From Crocinitomicaceae bacterium (GTDB taxonomy: Bacteria; Bacteroidota; Bacteroidia; Flavobacteriales_D; Crocinitomicaceae): a DNA stretch of 64,000 bases. Under the pieces are notes generated by a model. The model had not been told where the DNA came from. It saw nothing but the letters and a program-made list of their open reading frames with translations, and did not search any database. Numbering within the stretch: the first letter of the stretch is position 1; the number at the start of each line of letters is the position of its first letter. Shown here piece after piece: positions 10,386 to 19,325 of this stretch. The position numbers and the translations under genes were made by a program. The DNA lies in assembly GCA_018402525.1 (NCBI GenBank), contig JAGYIR010000019.1, forward strand, positions 1 to 64,000, written 5' to 3'.

Positions 10386-11532
10386 CTATTGATTCCATGA
10401 GCTCCCCACTGAATAGATTAATTTATTTCTACTTAGGGAAATAGCGTTACTTGCATCAATCTTTTATCATCAATAATTTTTACCATGGTGTAGACCTGAG
10501 TTGTTTTGAGTTCTCTGTGTCCAACAATTTTGAAACGGTAGATATCAGTCGCCATTCGTTAATTGTAAAGTTGTGTCAAGTGTGTCTTGCGCAACGAAAT
10601 GTAATATTTTGGAAATTCCAGTTTCACTGTATCCATTGCTGTGTAATTTACGTTGTGCCAGGTAATCATACTTTAACCCTTTAAAATCCTTTCTGTCGGC
10701 TGCTTAATTCTCACCAAGCAACCTACGAGCCTGATCGGAAATGGTAGTGTGTCTCAACACCTTTTGTTTTTTGCTGTCTGAAACGAATAAGCCAATGGTT
10801 CTGTTTGAGAGTATTGCAAAAATCATCACAAAGATTATGCTTATATCCGATTAGGGCAGATTCTGTCAAGTAAAGCAAACAAAACGCCAAGCTTTCATTT
10901 GTGGTATTTCACGCTTGCAAACCTTTGCAACTCTTCAAAAGTTAAAATTCCTCGAGTTTTACCTCCTTAAACTCTGAACTGAATCACAGATCTTCTTTAG
11001 TCGGTCTTTTTCCGAGGCAAGGCGTTGTTTTAGACAGGCTTTACTTTATTAAAAACAGAGCTGTAATGAGTTCTGAGATATAAACCCAATTTTTCGTTTT
11101 AGCTATATATTGTAAGTAATATTTAAAGTCTTTAAACTTCATTTTGGGTCTATTTTGTTAATTGGGAATTCCATCAGGACAGAATTTTCTAGGTATTTGT
11201 GTACGCTCATCCCAGTTTCCATAGTTATTGGTACTTCATATCGGATGTCCGTTTGTTCACGAAAATAAGAAATGAAATCGATTTTTGATTTGTCTTTATT
11301 ATGACTAGAAAGATCGTTGTTATCAATAACAAGCTCTATGGTCATTTTAGACCTGATTTTCTCAGCTGCATCCATTGTCTCCTTATTGCCTTTTCTGAGT
11401 GGTTGTTGGGTTTTCGCATAAAAGAGATCAAGTGTTCTGTTCGTGCGCTTCTTTGGGCGTTTGATTGTAAATATCTAAGAATAGCCTGATCTGTCCATCC
11501 TTTGTTTATGTCACGTAATTTTTAATAGTCAT
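10386..11532 (-). pseudogene. Tyrosine recombinase (integrase), frame-broken
   Basis: About 382 residues when frames are joined, the usual length of Bacteroidetes tyrosine integrases with a SAM-like N-terminal domain. The start is MTIK at 11532. An open stretch (11139-11375) covers the core-binding domain. Downstream are EFLTFEEL and FRQQKTKGVETHYH. Box II reads RCARHT where family members have HCARHT, so the first catalytic histidine is changed by one base. Then comes VSKLLDTE, which becomes LLGHRELKTTQVYT with one more G, leaving the nucleophile tyrosine in VYT. It lies 167 bases from the 3' end of mnmE and reads away from it, as expected for an integrase beside its attachment site. Confidence 0.75.
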
Positions 11533-11699
11533 GGTTGTGTTTTTTGTGTTAAACGGTGTGTCACGATCAAATATAATAATAAATTTATATCAAAAAGCAC
11601 ACAATAACACAAAAATATTTACATGACAAATTATACCTCCACCGAAACACCTTAAAATCAATGGTACTTTGTTATAGTTTGATTTCCATTTTGATATAA
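11533..11699. other. Junction between integrase and mnmE 3' end
   Basis: AT-rich stretch of 167 bases without coding potential. It should contain the integrase promoter and the element-side arm sites of the attachment region. Several ACACAA and TGTGTT-like words occur but no clear direct-repeat arm array is visible by eye. Confidence 0.35.
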
Positions 11700-11717
11700 T
11701 TACTTCCCAATACAAAA
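11700..11717 (-). other. Putative attachment core at mnmE 3' end
   Basis: The last 18 bases of mnmE (minus strand TTTTGTATTGGGAAGTAA) encode the conserved FCIGK end. From memory, the Salmonella genomic island 1 family integrates at the last 18 bases of trmE/mnmE with a nearly identical core. An integrase gene lies immediately beyond. A second copy marking the far end of the element is not visible within the window, so the left junction is probably upstream of position 1. Confidence 0.5.
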
Positions 11718-13058
11718 CTTGCTAAAGATATTCCCCAATAAGTCATCGGTAGAAATATCACCTGTAATACTTCCGAGGTAAAACATGGCTTGGCGGATGT
11801 CCATGGCAACGAAATCGCCTGTGATGCCTGTTTCCAATCCGTCTTTTGCTTTTTGTAGTGATGCTGCCGTGTTTATGAGTGCTTCGTGGTGGCGCGCATT
11901 CGAAACGATGGTGTCGTTGGCAAGGTCAAAATCGCCAGTTACAGCGTCCACCAACCATTTTTTTAGTGCATCGATATTTTGTCCTTGCTTTGCGCTAATT
12001 TGTAAAGCGACTGTTGCATTTTCAGTTGTAGCGATGTCCATTTTGTTGAGCACAGCGACGATTCTTTTTGAAGGATAAGTGACCTTCAACTCTTCTACCC
12101 ATTGGTTGACGGTCGCCACGCTTTCAGGGCTCGAGCCGTCTGCGAGACAAAGCACCAAGCTTGCTTGATTAATTTTTTCTTTTGAACGTTCAATGCCCAG
12201 TGCTTCAATTTCTTCTGCTCCTTCTCGAATTCCTGCAGTGTCAATCAAGCGAAAGAGAATTCCTTCGATGTTCAGTGTTTCTTCAATGACGTCGCGTGTG
12301 GTTCCTGCGATGTCGCTCACGATTGCTCTATTTTCTCCTAACAATTGATTCAAGAGTGTGCTTTTTCCAGTATTCGGTGCGCCGACAATCGCCACAGGAA
12401 CACCGTTTTTAATCGCGTTTCCAAGTTCAAAAGATGCCGCCATTCGCTCAATGTAGGCCAACACTTCTGTCACTAAGGCTTTTAATTCACCACGATCGGC
12501 AAATTCCACATCTTCCTCAGCAAAATCAAGTTCCAATTCTACCAACGACGCAAAATGAATCAGCTTTTCACGCAGGTCTCTCAACTCAGAAGAAAAGTTT
12601 CCACGCAATTGTTTCAAGGCGATATCGTGCGCGCTACGTGATTGCGAAGCGATTAAATCTGCCACTGCCTCTGCTTGTGACAAATCAAGCTTTCCATTTA
12701 GAAAAGCTCTCTGGGTAAATTCACCTGGGTTCGCCAAACGAGCTCCTTCAGCAATCAGCGCTTCAACTATTTTTCCGAGAATGAACGCCGAACCGTGACA
12801 GGAAATTTCAACACTTTCTTCTCCAGTGTAACTCTTTTCATGGGCAAACAACGTGACCAATACCTCATCCAACAATTCTTCATTGCGGTTGCTTATGGTT
12901 CCAAAATGCACCGTGTGCGATAATTTTCCCTTCAATGGTTTTGAAAAAAGCGCTTCGGTAATCTCCCAGGATTTAGGTCCCGAAAGACGAATAACACCGA
13001 TTGCGCCTACACCGTTGGGTGTCGCTAAAGCACATATTGTATCTTGATTGTTCATCAT
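11700..13058 (-). CDS. mnmE: tRNA modification GTPase MnmE
   Basis: 452 residues, the usual length. MnmE works with MnmG on the wobble uridine (U34) of certain tRNAs, adding a carboxymethylaminomethyl group in a GTP-, FAD- and folate-dependent reaction in the cytoplasm. The N-terminal folate-binding domain begins DTICALATPNGVGAIGVIR. The inserted G domain shows G1 GAPNTGKS (226-233), G2 DIAGTTRD (249-256), DTAG (273-276) and NKMD (338-341). The C-terminus ends FCIGK, including the catalytic cysteine. The gene starts ATGATG, so it may begin one codon later. Its partner gene mnmG is at 27036-28907. The gene is intact although the island adjoins its 3' end. Confidence 0.97.
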   Translation of the reverse strand: MMNNQDTICALATPNGVGAIGVIRLSGPKSWEITEALFSKPLKGKLSHTVHFGTISNRNEELLDEVLVTLFAHEKSYTGEESVEISCHGSAFILGKIVEALIAEGARLANPGEFTQRAFLNGKLDLSQAEAVADLIASQSRSAHDIALKQLRGNFSSELRDLREKLIHFASLVELELDFAEEDVEFADRGELKALVTEVLAYIERMAASFELGNAIKNGVPVAIVGAPNTGKSTLLNQLLGENRAIVSDIAGTTRDVIEETLNIEGILFRLIDTAGIREGAEEIEALGIERSKEKINQASLVLCLADGSSPESVATVNQWVEELKVTYPSKRIVAVLNKMDIATTENATVALQISAKQGQNIDALKKWLVDAVTGDFDLANDTIVSNARHHEALINTAASLQKAKDGLETGITGDFVAMDIRQAMFYLGSITGDISTDDLLGNIFSKFCIGK

Positions 13059-13101
13059 TTAGGTGCAAAAATAGTGGTTTCAATGAGATGATAGAGAATA
13101 A

Positions 13102-13134
13102 AAAACCCGACACACAAATCGTGCATCGGGTTTT
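13102..13134 (-). terminator. Rho-independent terminator
   Basis: Stem aaaacccga / tcgggtttt with a loop of about 15 bases, 20 bases downstream of the stop of the minus-strand T9SS gene. On the minus strand the stem is followed by a T-rich tract, so it ends that transcript before mnmE. Confidence 0.8.
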
Positions 13135-13153
13135 GGGTATATCGTTGTGATTG

Positions 13154-14572
13154 CTATTCTTTAATCAATTGAACTGTTTTTGTTCCATTTGCTGTTTGCA
13201 CGCGCACAAAATACGCCCCGCTGTTTAAGCTACTCACATCAAAAATCGTTGTAGATGATTTGAATGTTATTACTGTTTTTCCAGAAATATCTACAATCTC
13301 GACTTTTTCAATCGCTAGTTCTCCCTTAAGTGTGAACGTGTTTTTTGTCGGGTTTGGGAAAAGTGCTAACATGTTTTCACTAACTTCATCCAATGATGCA
13401 CAAGCGTCAACGTTAATCAACTGCATCGCTGAACCTTCACAACCGTTTCCATCAAAATAAGTGTAGGTCACTGCATGAGATCCAACTCCTGCATCTGCAG
13501 CATTGTAAAAACCGAAAACAACTCCGTTCCCACTGTAACCACCACCAGCAGGACTTCCCTGCGTCAACTCGAACGATGGCGTGTATACACACACATCTGG
13601 TAAAAGCCCAAGCGTCACCGAGGGTAATGCATGAATCACTAAATCAGCGGTGTTGTCCGTTCCTGTCGTTGCAGGAGCAGATGCAACTACACGTACACGA
13701 TATCCTGTTCCTGCAGGAGTTCCTGCTGGCATTGTTGTGTTGATTGAAAGATTTCCATTCGCTGTTGAAGCTAGGGTTCCAATAGCGGTTGGAGCAGTAA
13801 AAGATCCTGATGCATCTGACAATTCAGCCGTATACACATTTCCTGCTGTGAATGTTCCTGTGGCGTTAAAGTTCACCGTTCCTGTCTCTGTTGAATTGAA
13901 GCACCAGCTTGCGGGAGTTACATCATTGGTGGTGGTGATATTGTTTCCGCCGCCTGCAATTCCAGTGATTAACACTTGATCTACTGAAAATGCTGGATCA
14001 GAGCCACTAGTTCCTTCAAACCAATGAAACCTGAACTTTAACTGAGCTTGATTATCCCACGCAACATTTGTTAAACTTTGCGCGGTCCATGTTGGTGTTC
14101 CAGCATAATTTGGAGATGCGGCTGTCCATGTAACGCCGTTGTTCGTACTATATTCAACATTTCCATATGTAGTTCCAACCATACCACCGCATAAATAGTA
14201 AAAATCAAAGGTAACATCTGTCATACCAACTGTGGAAATATTGTTGGTCATCATAGCGGTTTTATCTCCTCCTGAACCAGCAAGAAATAATGCTTGACAT
14301 TCACTAAGTGATGCACAAGCTAAACTAGCATTGTGGATATGAAGATAGTTTGAATTTGGGGAGTTTGTAATCGCTCCAGGTTGATTCGGAGTAGAAGCAA
14401 AAAAACCTCCCAGGTACGCATTATTGACAATCCAATCATTAGATCCAAAACCTCCTGAATTAAGTGTCCAGTTTCCTCCACCAGACTCAAAGTTGTCTTC
14501 AAAAATTGTTGTTTGCGATGTTGCAAAAAAGGCAAGCAGGCAAGCGCCTGAAAGTAGTAGTTTATTATACAT
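13154..14572 (-). CDS. Secreted T9SS type A cargo with jelly-roll-like domain
   Basis: 472 residues. I chose the ATG at 14572 because it gives a signal peptide (MYNKLLLSGACLLAFFATSQ); the longer frame to 14680 adds an unlikely 36 residues. After cleavage comes a region rich in Gly, Asn and Trp (about 20-210) with FEDNFESGGGNW and DVTFDFYYL, like MAM/jelly-roll domains of Bacteroidetes surface proteins. Ig-like segments follow, and a C-terminal type A sorting domain (about 400-472) with LFPNPTKNTFTLKGEL and a final TVQLIKE. Such proteins are exported by the type IX system and anchored or released outside. Ligand or activity is not evident. Transcribed alone with its own terminator. Confidence 0.85.
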   Translation of the reverse strand: MYNKLLLSGACLLAFFATSQTTIFEDNFESGGGNWTLNSGGFGSNDWIVNNAYLGGFFASTPNQPGAITNSPNSNYLHIHNASLACASLSECQALFLAGSGGDKTAMMTNNISTVGMTDVTFDFYYLCGGMVGTTYGNVEYSTNNGVTWTAASPNYAGTPTWTAQSLTNVAWDNQAQLKFRFHWFEGTSGSDPAFSVDQVLITGIAGGGNNITTTNDVTPASWCFNSTETGTVNFNATGTFTAGNVYTAELSDASGSFTAPTAIGTLASTANGNLSINTTMPAGTPAGTGYRVRVVASAPATTGTDNTADLVIHALPSVTLGLLPDVCVYTPSFELTQGSPAGGGYSGNGVVFGFYNAADAGVGSHAVTYTYFDGNGCEGSAMQLINVDACASLDEVSENMLALFPNPTKNTFTLKGELAIEKVEIVDISGKTVITFKSSTTIFDVSSLNSGAYFVRVQTANGTKTVQLIKE

Positions 14573-14709
14573 ATTTATCTGTTTTAATAGGTTTGTATGA
14601 TTGCTTCGCAATTCATAGTTGTTTATTTTTAGTAAGTTAAATGTATTGCAAAAGATTTGCATCACAAAAAATAAGTTCATTTTTCTTTAAACAGTTAAAC
14701 GTTTGGCGC

Positions 14710-15156
14710 TTATTGATTGCGCTTATTGGAAAAGAAAGCCTTGATTAATTCGGAGCATTCTGCTTCCATTACACCGCTTTCTATTTTCGTTTTGGGATGA
14801 TAAATACCTGTATGTTTCCCCGCTCCTCTTTTTTTATCTTTTGCAGCAAAAACCACTTTATCTATTTGCGACCAATACAATGCTCCGCCACACATAGTAC
14901 AAGGCTCAAGTGTCACATATAGCGTGCATCCTTTCAAGTATTTTCCTCCCAAAAAGTTCGATGCTGCTGTAATTGCTTGCATTTCAGCATGGGCAGTGAC
15001 ATCCGTCAACTGCTCTGTAAGATTATGGGCTCGGGCAATTACTTGATTTTTGCACACAACCACAGCGCCAACCGGAACTTCTCCTAATTGAAAGGCCTTT
15101 TGTGCCTCTTGGAAAGCCTGCTTCATAAAGTATTCGTCCGTGTATGGCGTAATCAT
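14710..15156 (-). CDS. tadA: TadA-like tRNA/nucleoside deaminase
   Basis: Zinc-dependent deaminase of the cytidine deaminase fold, about 148 residues. Motifs: TAHAEMQAI (zinc His and catalytic Glu) and LEPCTMCGGAL (two zinc cysteines). Length and motifs fit tRNA adenosine-34 deaminase, which makes inosine in the tRNA-Arg anticodon; guanine deaminase-like paralogues share the pattern, so the substrate is not certain. I prefer the start MITPYTDEYF at 15156 over the upstream ATG at 15177. It is divergent from the peptidase gene at 15228, with a short shared upstream region. Confidence 0.8.
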   Translation of the reverse strand: MITPYTDEYFMKQAFQEAQKAFQLGEVPVGAVVVCKNQVIARAHNLTEQLTDVTAHAEMQAITAASNFLGGKYLKGCTLYVTLEPCTMCGGALYWSQIDKVVFAAKDKKRGAGKHTGIYHPKTKIESGVMEAECSELIKAFFSNKRNQ

Positions 15157-15227
15157 AGTCGTGTGTTTGCCCTTCAAAATTAAACAAATTATTCATGTTC
15201 GTTTTTCTAGTTTCAGTACATTTACGT

Positions 15228-16133
15228 ATGAATTTATCCATCCCTCCTTTGATTGCTGGTGATAAAATTGCCATTGTTGCACCTGCTAAATCCATTGAAC
15301 AGCACCTTGTGTTGGAGGCAAAAGACATCCTTGAAAACAGCGGATATGAAGTGGTATTAGGTCCGCATGTTTTTGGAGTTCATCATTATTACAGTGGAAC
15401 AGTCGAAGAACGGTTGATTGATTTTCAATCTGCCCTGGATGATCCCACTATAAAGGCTGTTTTATGCGCTCGAGGGGGATATGGGTGCATACATATCGTT
15501 GATCTTATCAACTGGTCATCGCTTATACGTCAACCAAAGTGGGTTATTGGGTTTAGTGATGTCACTGTTTTCCACCAGCGCATTCAGCGGTTGGGTATTC
15601 AAAGCGTTCACGGAACAATGCCCTTAAATTTTGGTGACAACTCAAAAGAATCATTTTCTACTTTGTGGGAAGCGTTGGCACATAAGGAGTATGTTATTAA
15701 AACCACCGCTCACCCTGAGAATAAATTAGGGATTGCTACAGGAAGGTTGGTCGGAGGAAATCTTTCTATTTTATACAGCTTATTGGGAACGGATGATCAA
15801 ATCGACTATACTGACACGATTCTTTTTGTGGAAGAAGTTGGCGAGCAATTGTACGCCATTGATCGCATGCTACATTCTTTTAAAAAGGCAGGTGTTCTCG
15901 ATAAAATAAAAGGTCTAATCGTTGGAGGAATGTCAGATTTAAAAGACACGGCGGTACCCATTGGAACCACGCTCGAAGAAATAGTACTTCATCACTTTCA
16001 ATACAAGAAAACTCCCATTTGTTTTGGGTTCCCAGCTGGTCACATCAACGACAACCGTGCGCTAAGACTTGGTGCTCATGCATCTTTAGATGTTACAGAT
16101 TTAGGCGCAACCCTAACCGTTCATGGGGGTTAA
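15228..16133 (+). CDS. LD-carboxypeptidase family protein (peptidase S66)
   Basis: 301 residues from the ATG at 15228 (MNLSIPPLIAGDKIAIVAPA); the frame is open 11 codons further upstream but that extension lacks homology. S66 enzymes cleave L,D bonds in murein tetrapeptides during wall recycling, or hydrolyse microcin C-like compounds. Visible motifs: AVLCARGGYG, the nucleophile serine in IGFSDVT, the glutamate in LFVEEVGEQLYAIDRML and the histidine in FPAGHINDN. This supports a Ser-Glu-His triad. No signal peptide, so cytoplasmic. It overlaps the convergent T9SS gene by 4 bases. Confidence 0.9.
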   Translation: MNLSIPPLIAGDKIAIVAPAKSIEQHLVLEAKDILENSGYEVVLGPHVFGVHHYYSGTVEERLIDFQSALDDPTIKAVLCARGGYGCIHIVDLINWSSLIRQPKWVIGFSDVTVFHQRIQRLGIQSVHGTMPLNFGDNSKESFSTLWEALAHKEYVIKTTAHPENKLGIATGRLVGGNLSILYSLLGTDDQIDYTDTILFVEEVGEQLYAIDRMLHSFKKAGVLDKIKGLIVGGMSDLKDTAVPIGTTLEEIVLHHFQYKKTPICFGFPAGHINDNRALRLGAHASLDVTDLGATLTVHGG

Positions 16134-16456
16134 AGCACCAAAAACTTTCGGGTGATTGTCTGACCCTCAAAGGTCACCGCTACAATGTATGTTCCTTCAG
16201 ATAAGCCATCTAAGAAAAATCCGTCGTCTTGAACACCCCACGTTCCAACATACGTTCCTTTAGAGCTGACCACCTTACATTGTGCGCCGAATGGAGCGTT
16301 GATAGAAATTGCCCCACTCGATGGGTTAGGAGAGACTACAATCTCGTATTCTGCGAGCATTCTTTTCTTATCAACATTGACGATTTCGTTGTCAGACGTC
16401 TGTGCTTTTACGGATATACTTCCGATCAAAGCAAGAAACAGGAGAGATTTTTTCAT
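16130..16456 (-). CDS. Very short T9SS sorting-domain protein
   Basis: 108 residues. It has a signal peptide (MKKSLLFLALIGSISVKAQ), a linker of about 20 residues, then a type A sorting domain from about residue 38 (EIVVSPNPSSGAISI) to the end (TITRKFLVL). Almost nothing lies between signal and sorting domain, so it has no obvious functional cargo. It may be a tiny exported peptide, a remnant of a longer cargo gene or a carrier for a small surface tag. It overlaps the S66 peptidase stop by 4 bases, convergent. No frame break is visible upstream that would hide a longer protein. Confidence 0.75.
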   Translation of the reverse strand: MKKSLLFLALIGSISVKAQTSDNEIVNVDKKRMLAEYEIVVSPNPSSGAISINAPFGAQCKVVSSKGTYVGTWGVQDDGFFLDGLSEGTYIVAVTFEGQTITRKFLVL

Positions 16457-16554
16457 GCTGGATTAATTAACAGTTCTACACCTGTAACGTTTATTTTACG
16501 TGTTTGTTACGGCATCTTATAGTTGTTATTTATATTAAATCTAAATAAGTTTCT

Positions 16555-16588
16555 TTTGGTGCTTATTTTTCCTGAACTGTTAAATTTG
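16555..16588 (+). promoter_or_regulatory. Putative Bacteroidetes promoter for sdhCAB
   Basis: TTTG at 16555-16558 and TAAATTTG (TAnnTTTG type) at 16581-16588, spaced 22 bases, about 32 bases upstream of the sdhC start. It matches the major Bacteroidetes promoter pattern by eye. Confidence 0.5.
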
Positions 16589-16620
16589 TAGTACTATATT
16601 ATTCAACTCAAATATCGAAC

Positions 16621-17304
16621 ATGAGTAAGTCAGGTATGTTAAAATCCTCCATTGCAAAGAAAGTAGCGATGTCACTTTCCGCATTTTTTCTAATGTTTTT
16701 CTTGCTTCAACACTTAGCAATCAACCTTACGTCTGTGTTTAGTGCGGATACGTTCAATGAACTTTCTCACTTTATGGGGACCAATGCACTTGTGCAGTAC
16801 GTTCTCCAGCCGGTGTTGTTGTTTGGGGTCGTTTTCCATTTTATCATGGGATTTGTTTTAGAAATTAGAAACAAATCAGCGCGTGATGTTCGCTATGTGA
16901 AAAACAACGGTTCTGCCAATTCAACATGGATGAGTCGTAACATGATTTGGTCGGGACTGGTTATTTTGGCATTTATGTTTCTTCATTTTGTTGACTTTTG
17001 GATTCCAGAAATCAACACGAAGTTTATCCAAGGTGATTGGTCTGGTGTTATAGCTGGTGAAGAAGGGTACCGCTATTTTACTGAGTTGCAACATAAATTT
17101 GTTAGTCCGATTCGCGTTGGGGTTTACTGCTTAGCGTTTGTGTTTTTAGCATTGCATTTATTACACGGGTTCAACTCTGCATTTCAATCGGTTGGAGCGA
17201 ACAACAAGTATACAAAAGGATTGAAAAAATTTGGGGTGGCCTATGCAATTTTAGTTCCGCTTGGCTTTATCATTATCGCCCTTTTCCATCACTTTAATCA
17301 TTAG
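16621..17304 (+). CDS. sdhC: Succinate dehydrogenase cytochrome b subunit
   Basis: 227 residues with five hydrophobic helices, the length and layout of the b558-type single membrane anchor of Bacteroidetes succinate dehydrogenase/fumarate reductase. It holds the haems and the quinone site and anchors SdhA/SdhB at the inner face of the cytoplasmic membrane. Histidines in membrane segments (QHLAINL near 31, FHFIMGF near 83, FLHFVDFW near 122, LHLLHGF near 180) are candidates for ligands of two haems. First gene of sdhCAB; sdhA starts 13 bases after its stop, and no separate SdhD is present, as expected for this type. Confidence 0.95.
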   Translation: MSKSGMLKSSIAKKVAMSLSAFFLMFFLLQHLAINLTSVFSADTFNELSHFMGTNALVQYVLQPVLLFGVVFHFIMGFVLEIRNKSARDVRYVKNNGSANSTWMSRNMIWSGLVILAFMFLHFVDFWIPEINTKFIQGDWSGVIAGEEGYRYFTELQHKFVSPIRVGVYCLAFVFLALHLLHGFNSAFQSVGANNKYTKGLKKFGVAYAILVPLGFIIIALFHHFNH

Positions 17305-17317
17305 TAACTACGTTAAT

Positions 17318-19321
17318 ATGGCAACTTTAGACTCAAAAATTCCAGCTGGTCCTATCAAAGACAAGTGGACCAATCATAAAAATCACATTAACGTTGTTAA
17401 TCCAGCAAATAAACGATCAATTGATGTTATTGTCGTAGGTACAGGTTTGGCTGGTGGTTCGGCGGCGGCTTCGCTTGCAGAGCTTGGTTACAACGTAAAA
17501 GCATTCTGTTTTCAAGATTCTCCTCGTCGAGCCCACTCGATTGCAGCACAGGGAGGAATCAATGCAGCAAAAAACTATCAAAACGATGGAGATTCAATCT
17601 ACCGTCTTTTTTACGATACTGTAAAAGGTGGAGATTACCGTGCACGTGAAGCGAACGTTTATCGTTTGGCAGAAGTTTCAGCGAACATTATTGATCAATG
17701 TGTTGCTCAAGGAGTTCCTTTTGCACGTGATTACGGTGGGCTTTTGGACAACCGATCGTTTGGTGGGGTGTTGGTTTCGCGTACATTCTATGCGAAAGGA
17801 CAAACGGGACAACAGTTATTACTTGGTGCTTATTCGGCGATGAACCGTCAAATTGGTATGGGTAAGATTAAAATGTACAACCGTCATGAAATGTTGGAAT
17901 TAGTAAAGGTTGACGGAAAGGCGCGTGGAATTATTGCACGTAATATGGTTACGGGAGAAATTCAGCGCCACTCTGCACATGCTGTCGTTATTGCATCGGG
18001 AGGATACGGAAACGTTTTTTACCTTTCCACGAATGCAATGGGGTCTAACGTGACTGCCGCATGGAGAATCCATAAAAAAGGCGCTTACTTTGCAAACCCT
18101 TGTTATACGCAGATTCACCCAACGTGCATTCCTAGATCTGGAGATTATCAGTCAAAATTGACCTTGATGTCTGAGTCCTTGAGAAATGACGGACGTATTT
18201 GGGTGCCAAAAAACATCGAAGACGTTGAGGCGATTAGAAACGGTTCTAAAAAGCCAGTTGAACTGAAAGAAGAAGAAAGAGATTATTATTTGGAAAGAAG
18301 ATATCCTGCGTTTGGAAACCTAGTTCCGCGTGACGTTGCTTCGAGAGCAGCAAAAGAGCGTTGTGATGCTGGTTATGGTGTAAATAAAACCGGAGAGGCT
18401 GTTTTTTTAGATTTTGCGAGTGCGATTATGCGCTACGGAAGTGAAAAAGCAACCGTTTTGGGAGAGTTGAATCCAACACCTGAGCGCGTGAGGGAATTAG
18501 GAGAAAAAGTGATCGAAAACAAGTACGGAAACCTGTTTCAGATGTACGAGAAAATCACCGATGACAATCCTTACAAAACACCAATGATGATTTACCCAGC
18601 TGTTCATTATACCATGGGTGGAATTTGGGTAGATTACAATCTAATGACAACAATTCCTGGTTGCTATGCAGCCGGAGAGGCAAACTTCTCTGATCACGGG
18701 GCCAACCGATTAGGAGCATCTGCATTGATGCAAGGATTAGCCGATGGTTACTTTGTATTACCATATACCATTGGAGACTACCTTGCAAACGATATTCGAA
18801 CAGGTAAAATTCCAACAGACACACCTGAGTTTGATGAAGCTGAAAAATCGGTGACAGAGCGCTTGGAAAAATTCGTTAACAACAAGGGAACTAAATCTGT
18901 TGATCACTTTCACAAGAGATTGGGAAATGTGATGTGGAATAAAGTCGGAATGGCTAGAAACGAACAAGGTTTGAAAGAAGCAATTGCAGAAATTCGCCAA
19001 ATCCGTGAAGAGTTCCACAAAGACGTATTTGTTCCAGGAGGAATGTATGAGTTCAATCCTGAATTGGAAAAAGCAGCCCGTGTAGAAGATTTTCTTGAGC
19101 TGGGTGAGTTATTTGCGACGGACGCTTTGTTGAGAACCGAATCTTGTGGTGGACACTTTAGAGAAGAGTCTCGCACAGAGGAAGGAGAGGCAATGCGCGA
19201 CGATGAAAACTTTGCGTACACGGCCGCATGGGAATGGACAGGTGATCCTGGAAAAGCGAATTTACACAAGGAAGAATTAACGTTTAATGAAGTTGAGTTG
19301 AAACAACGCTCATATAAATAA
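17318..19321 (+). CDS. sdhA: Succinate dehydrogenase flavoprotein subunit
   Basis: 667 residues from ATG 17318; an in-frame upstream start would overlap sdhC and adds unrelated residues. It oxidises succinate to fumarate (or the reverse), passing electrons through covalently bound FAD to SdhB. Visible: the FAD-binding [17 protein letters not shown] (about 41-57), the HSIAAQGG motif with the histidine for covalent FAD linkage (about 73), QIHPTCIP and a GVLVSRTF segment, and near the C-terminus SCGGHFREE. Length matches the Bacteroidetes/epsilon-type long SdhA. Central gene of the sdhCAB operon, 4 bases before sdhB. Confidence 0.97.
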   Translation: MATLDSKIPAGPIKDKWTNHKNHINVVNPANKRSIDVIVVGTGLAGGSAAASLAELGYNVKAFCFQDSPRRAHSIAAQGGINAAKNYQNDGDSIYRLFYDTVKGGDYRAREANVYRLAEVSANIIDQCVAQGVPFARDYGGLLDNRSFGGVLVSRTFYAKGQTGQQLLLGAYSAMNRQIGMGKIKMYNRHEMLELVKVDGKARGIIARNMVTGEIQRHSAHAVVIASGGYGNVFYLSTNAMGSNVTAAWRIHKKGAYFANPCYTQIHPTCIPRSGDYQSKLTLMSESLRNDGRIWVPKNIEDVEAIRNGSKKPVELKEEERDYYLERRYPAFGNLVPRDVASRAAKERCDAGYGVNKTGEAVFLDFASAIMRYGSEKATVLGELNPTPERVRELGEKVIENKYGNLFQMYEKITDDNPYKTPMMIYPAVHYTMGGIWVDYNLMTTIPGCYAAGEANFSDHGANRLGASALMQGLADGYFVLPYTIGDYLANDIRTGKIPTDTPEFDEAEKSVTERLEKFVNNKGTKSVDHFHKRLGNVMWNKVGMARNEQGLKEAIAEIRQIREEFHKDVFVPGGMYEFNPELEKAARVEDFLELGELFATDALLRTESCGGHFREESRTEEGEAMRDDENFAYTAAWEWTGDPGKANLHKEELTFNEVELKQRSYK

Positions 19322-19325
19322 TTAA

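Noticed and set aside
14573-14680. Longer N-terminus of the T9SS cargo gene
   Set aside because: The extra 36 residues are not signal-like; the ATG at 14572 gives a clear signal peptide.
17261-17317. Upstream start for sdhA inside sdhC
   Set aside because: Adds residues that lie in the sdhC coding region in another frame; ATG 17318 gives the normal N-terminus.
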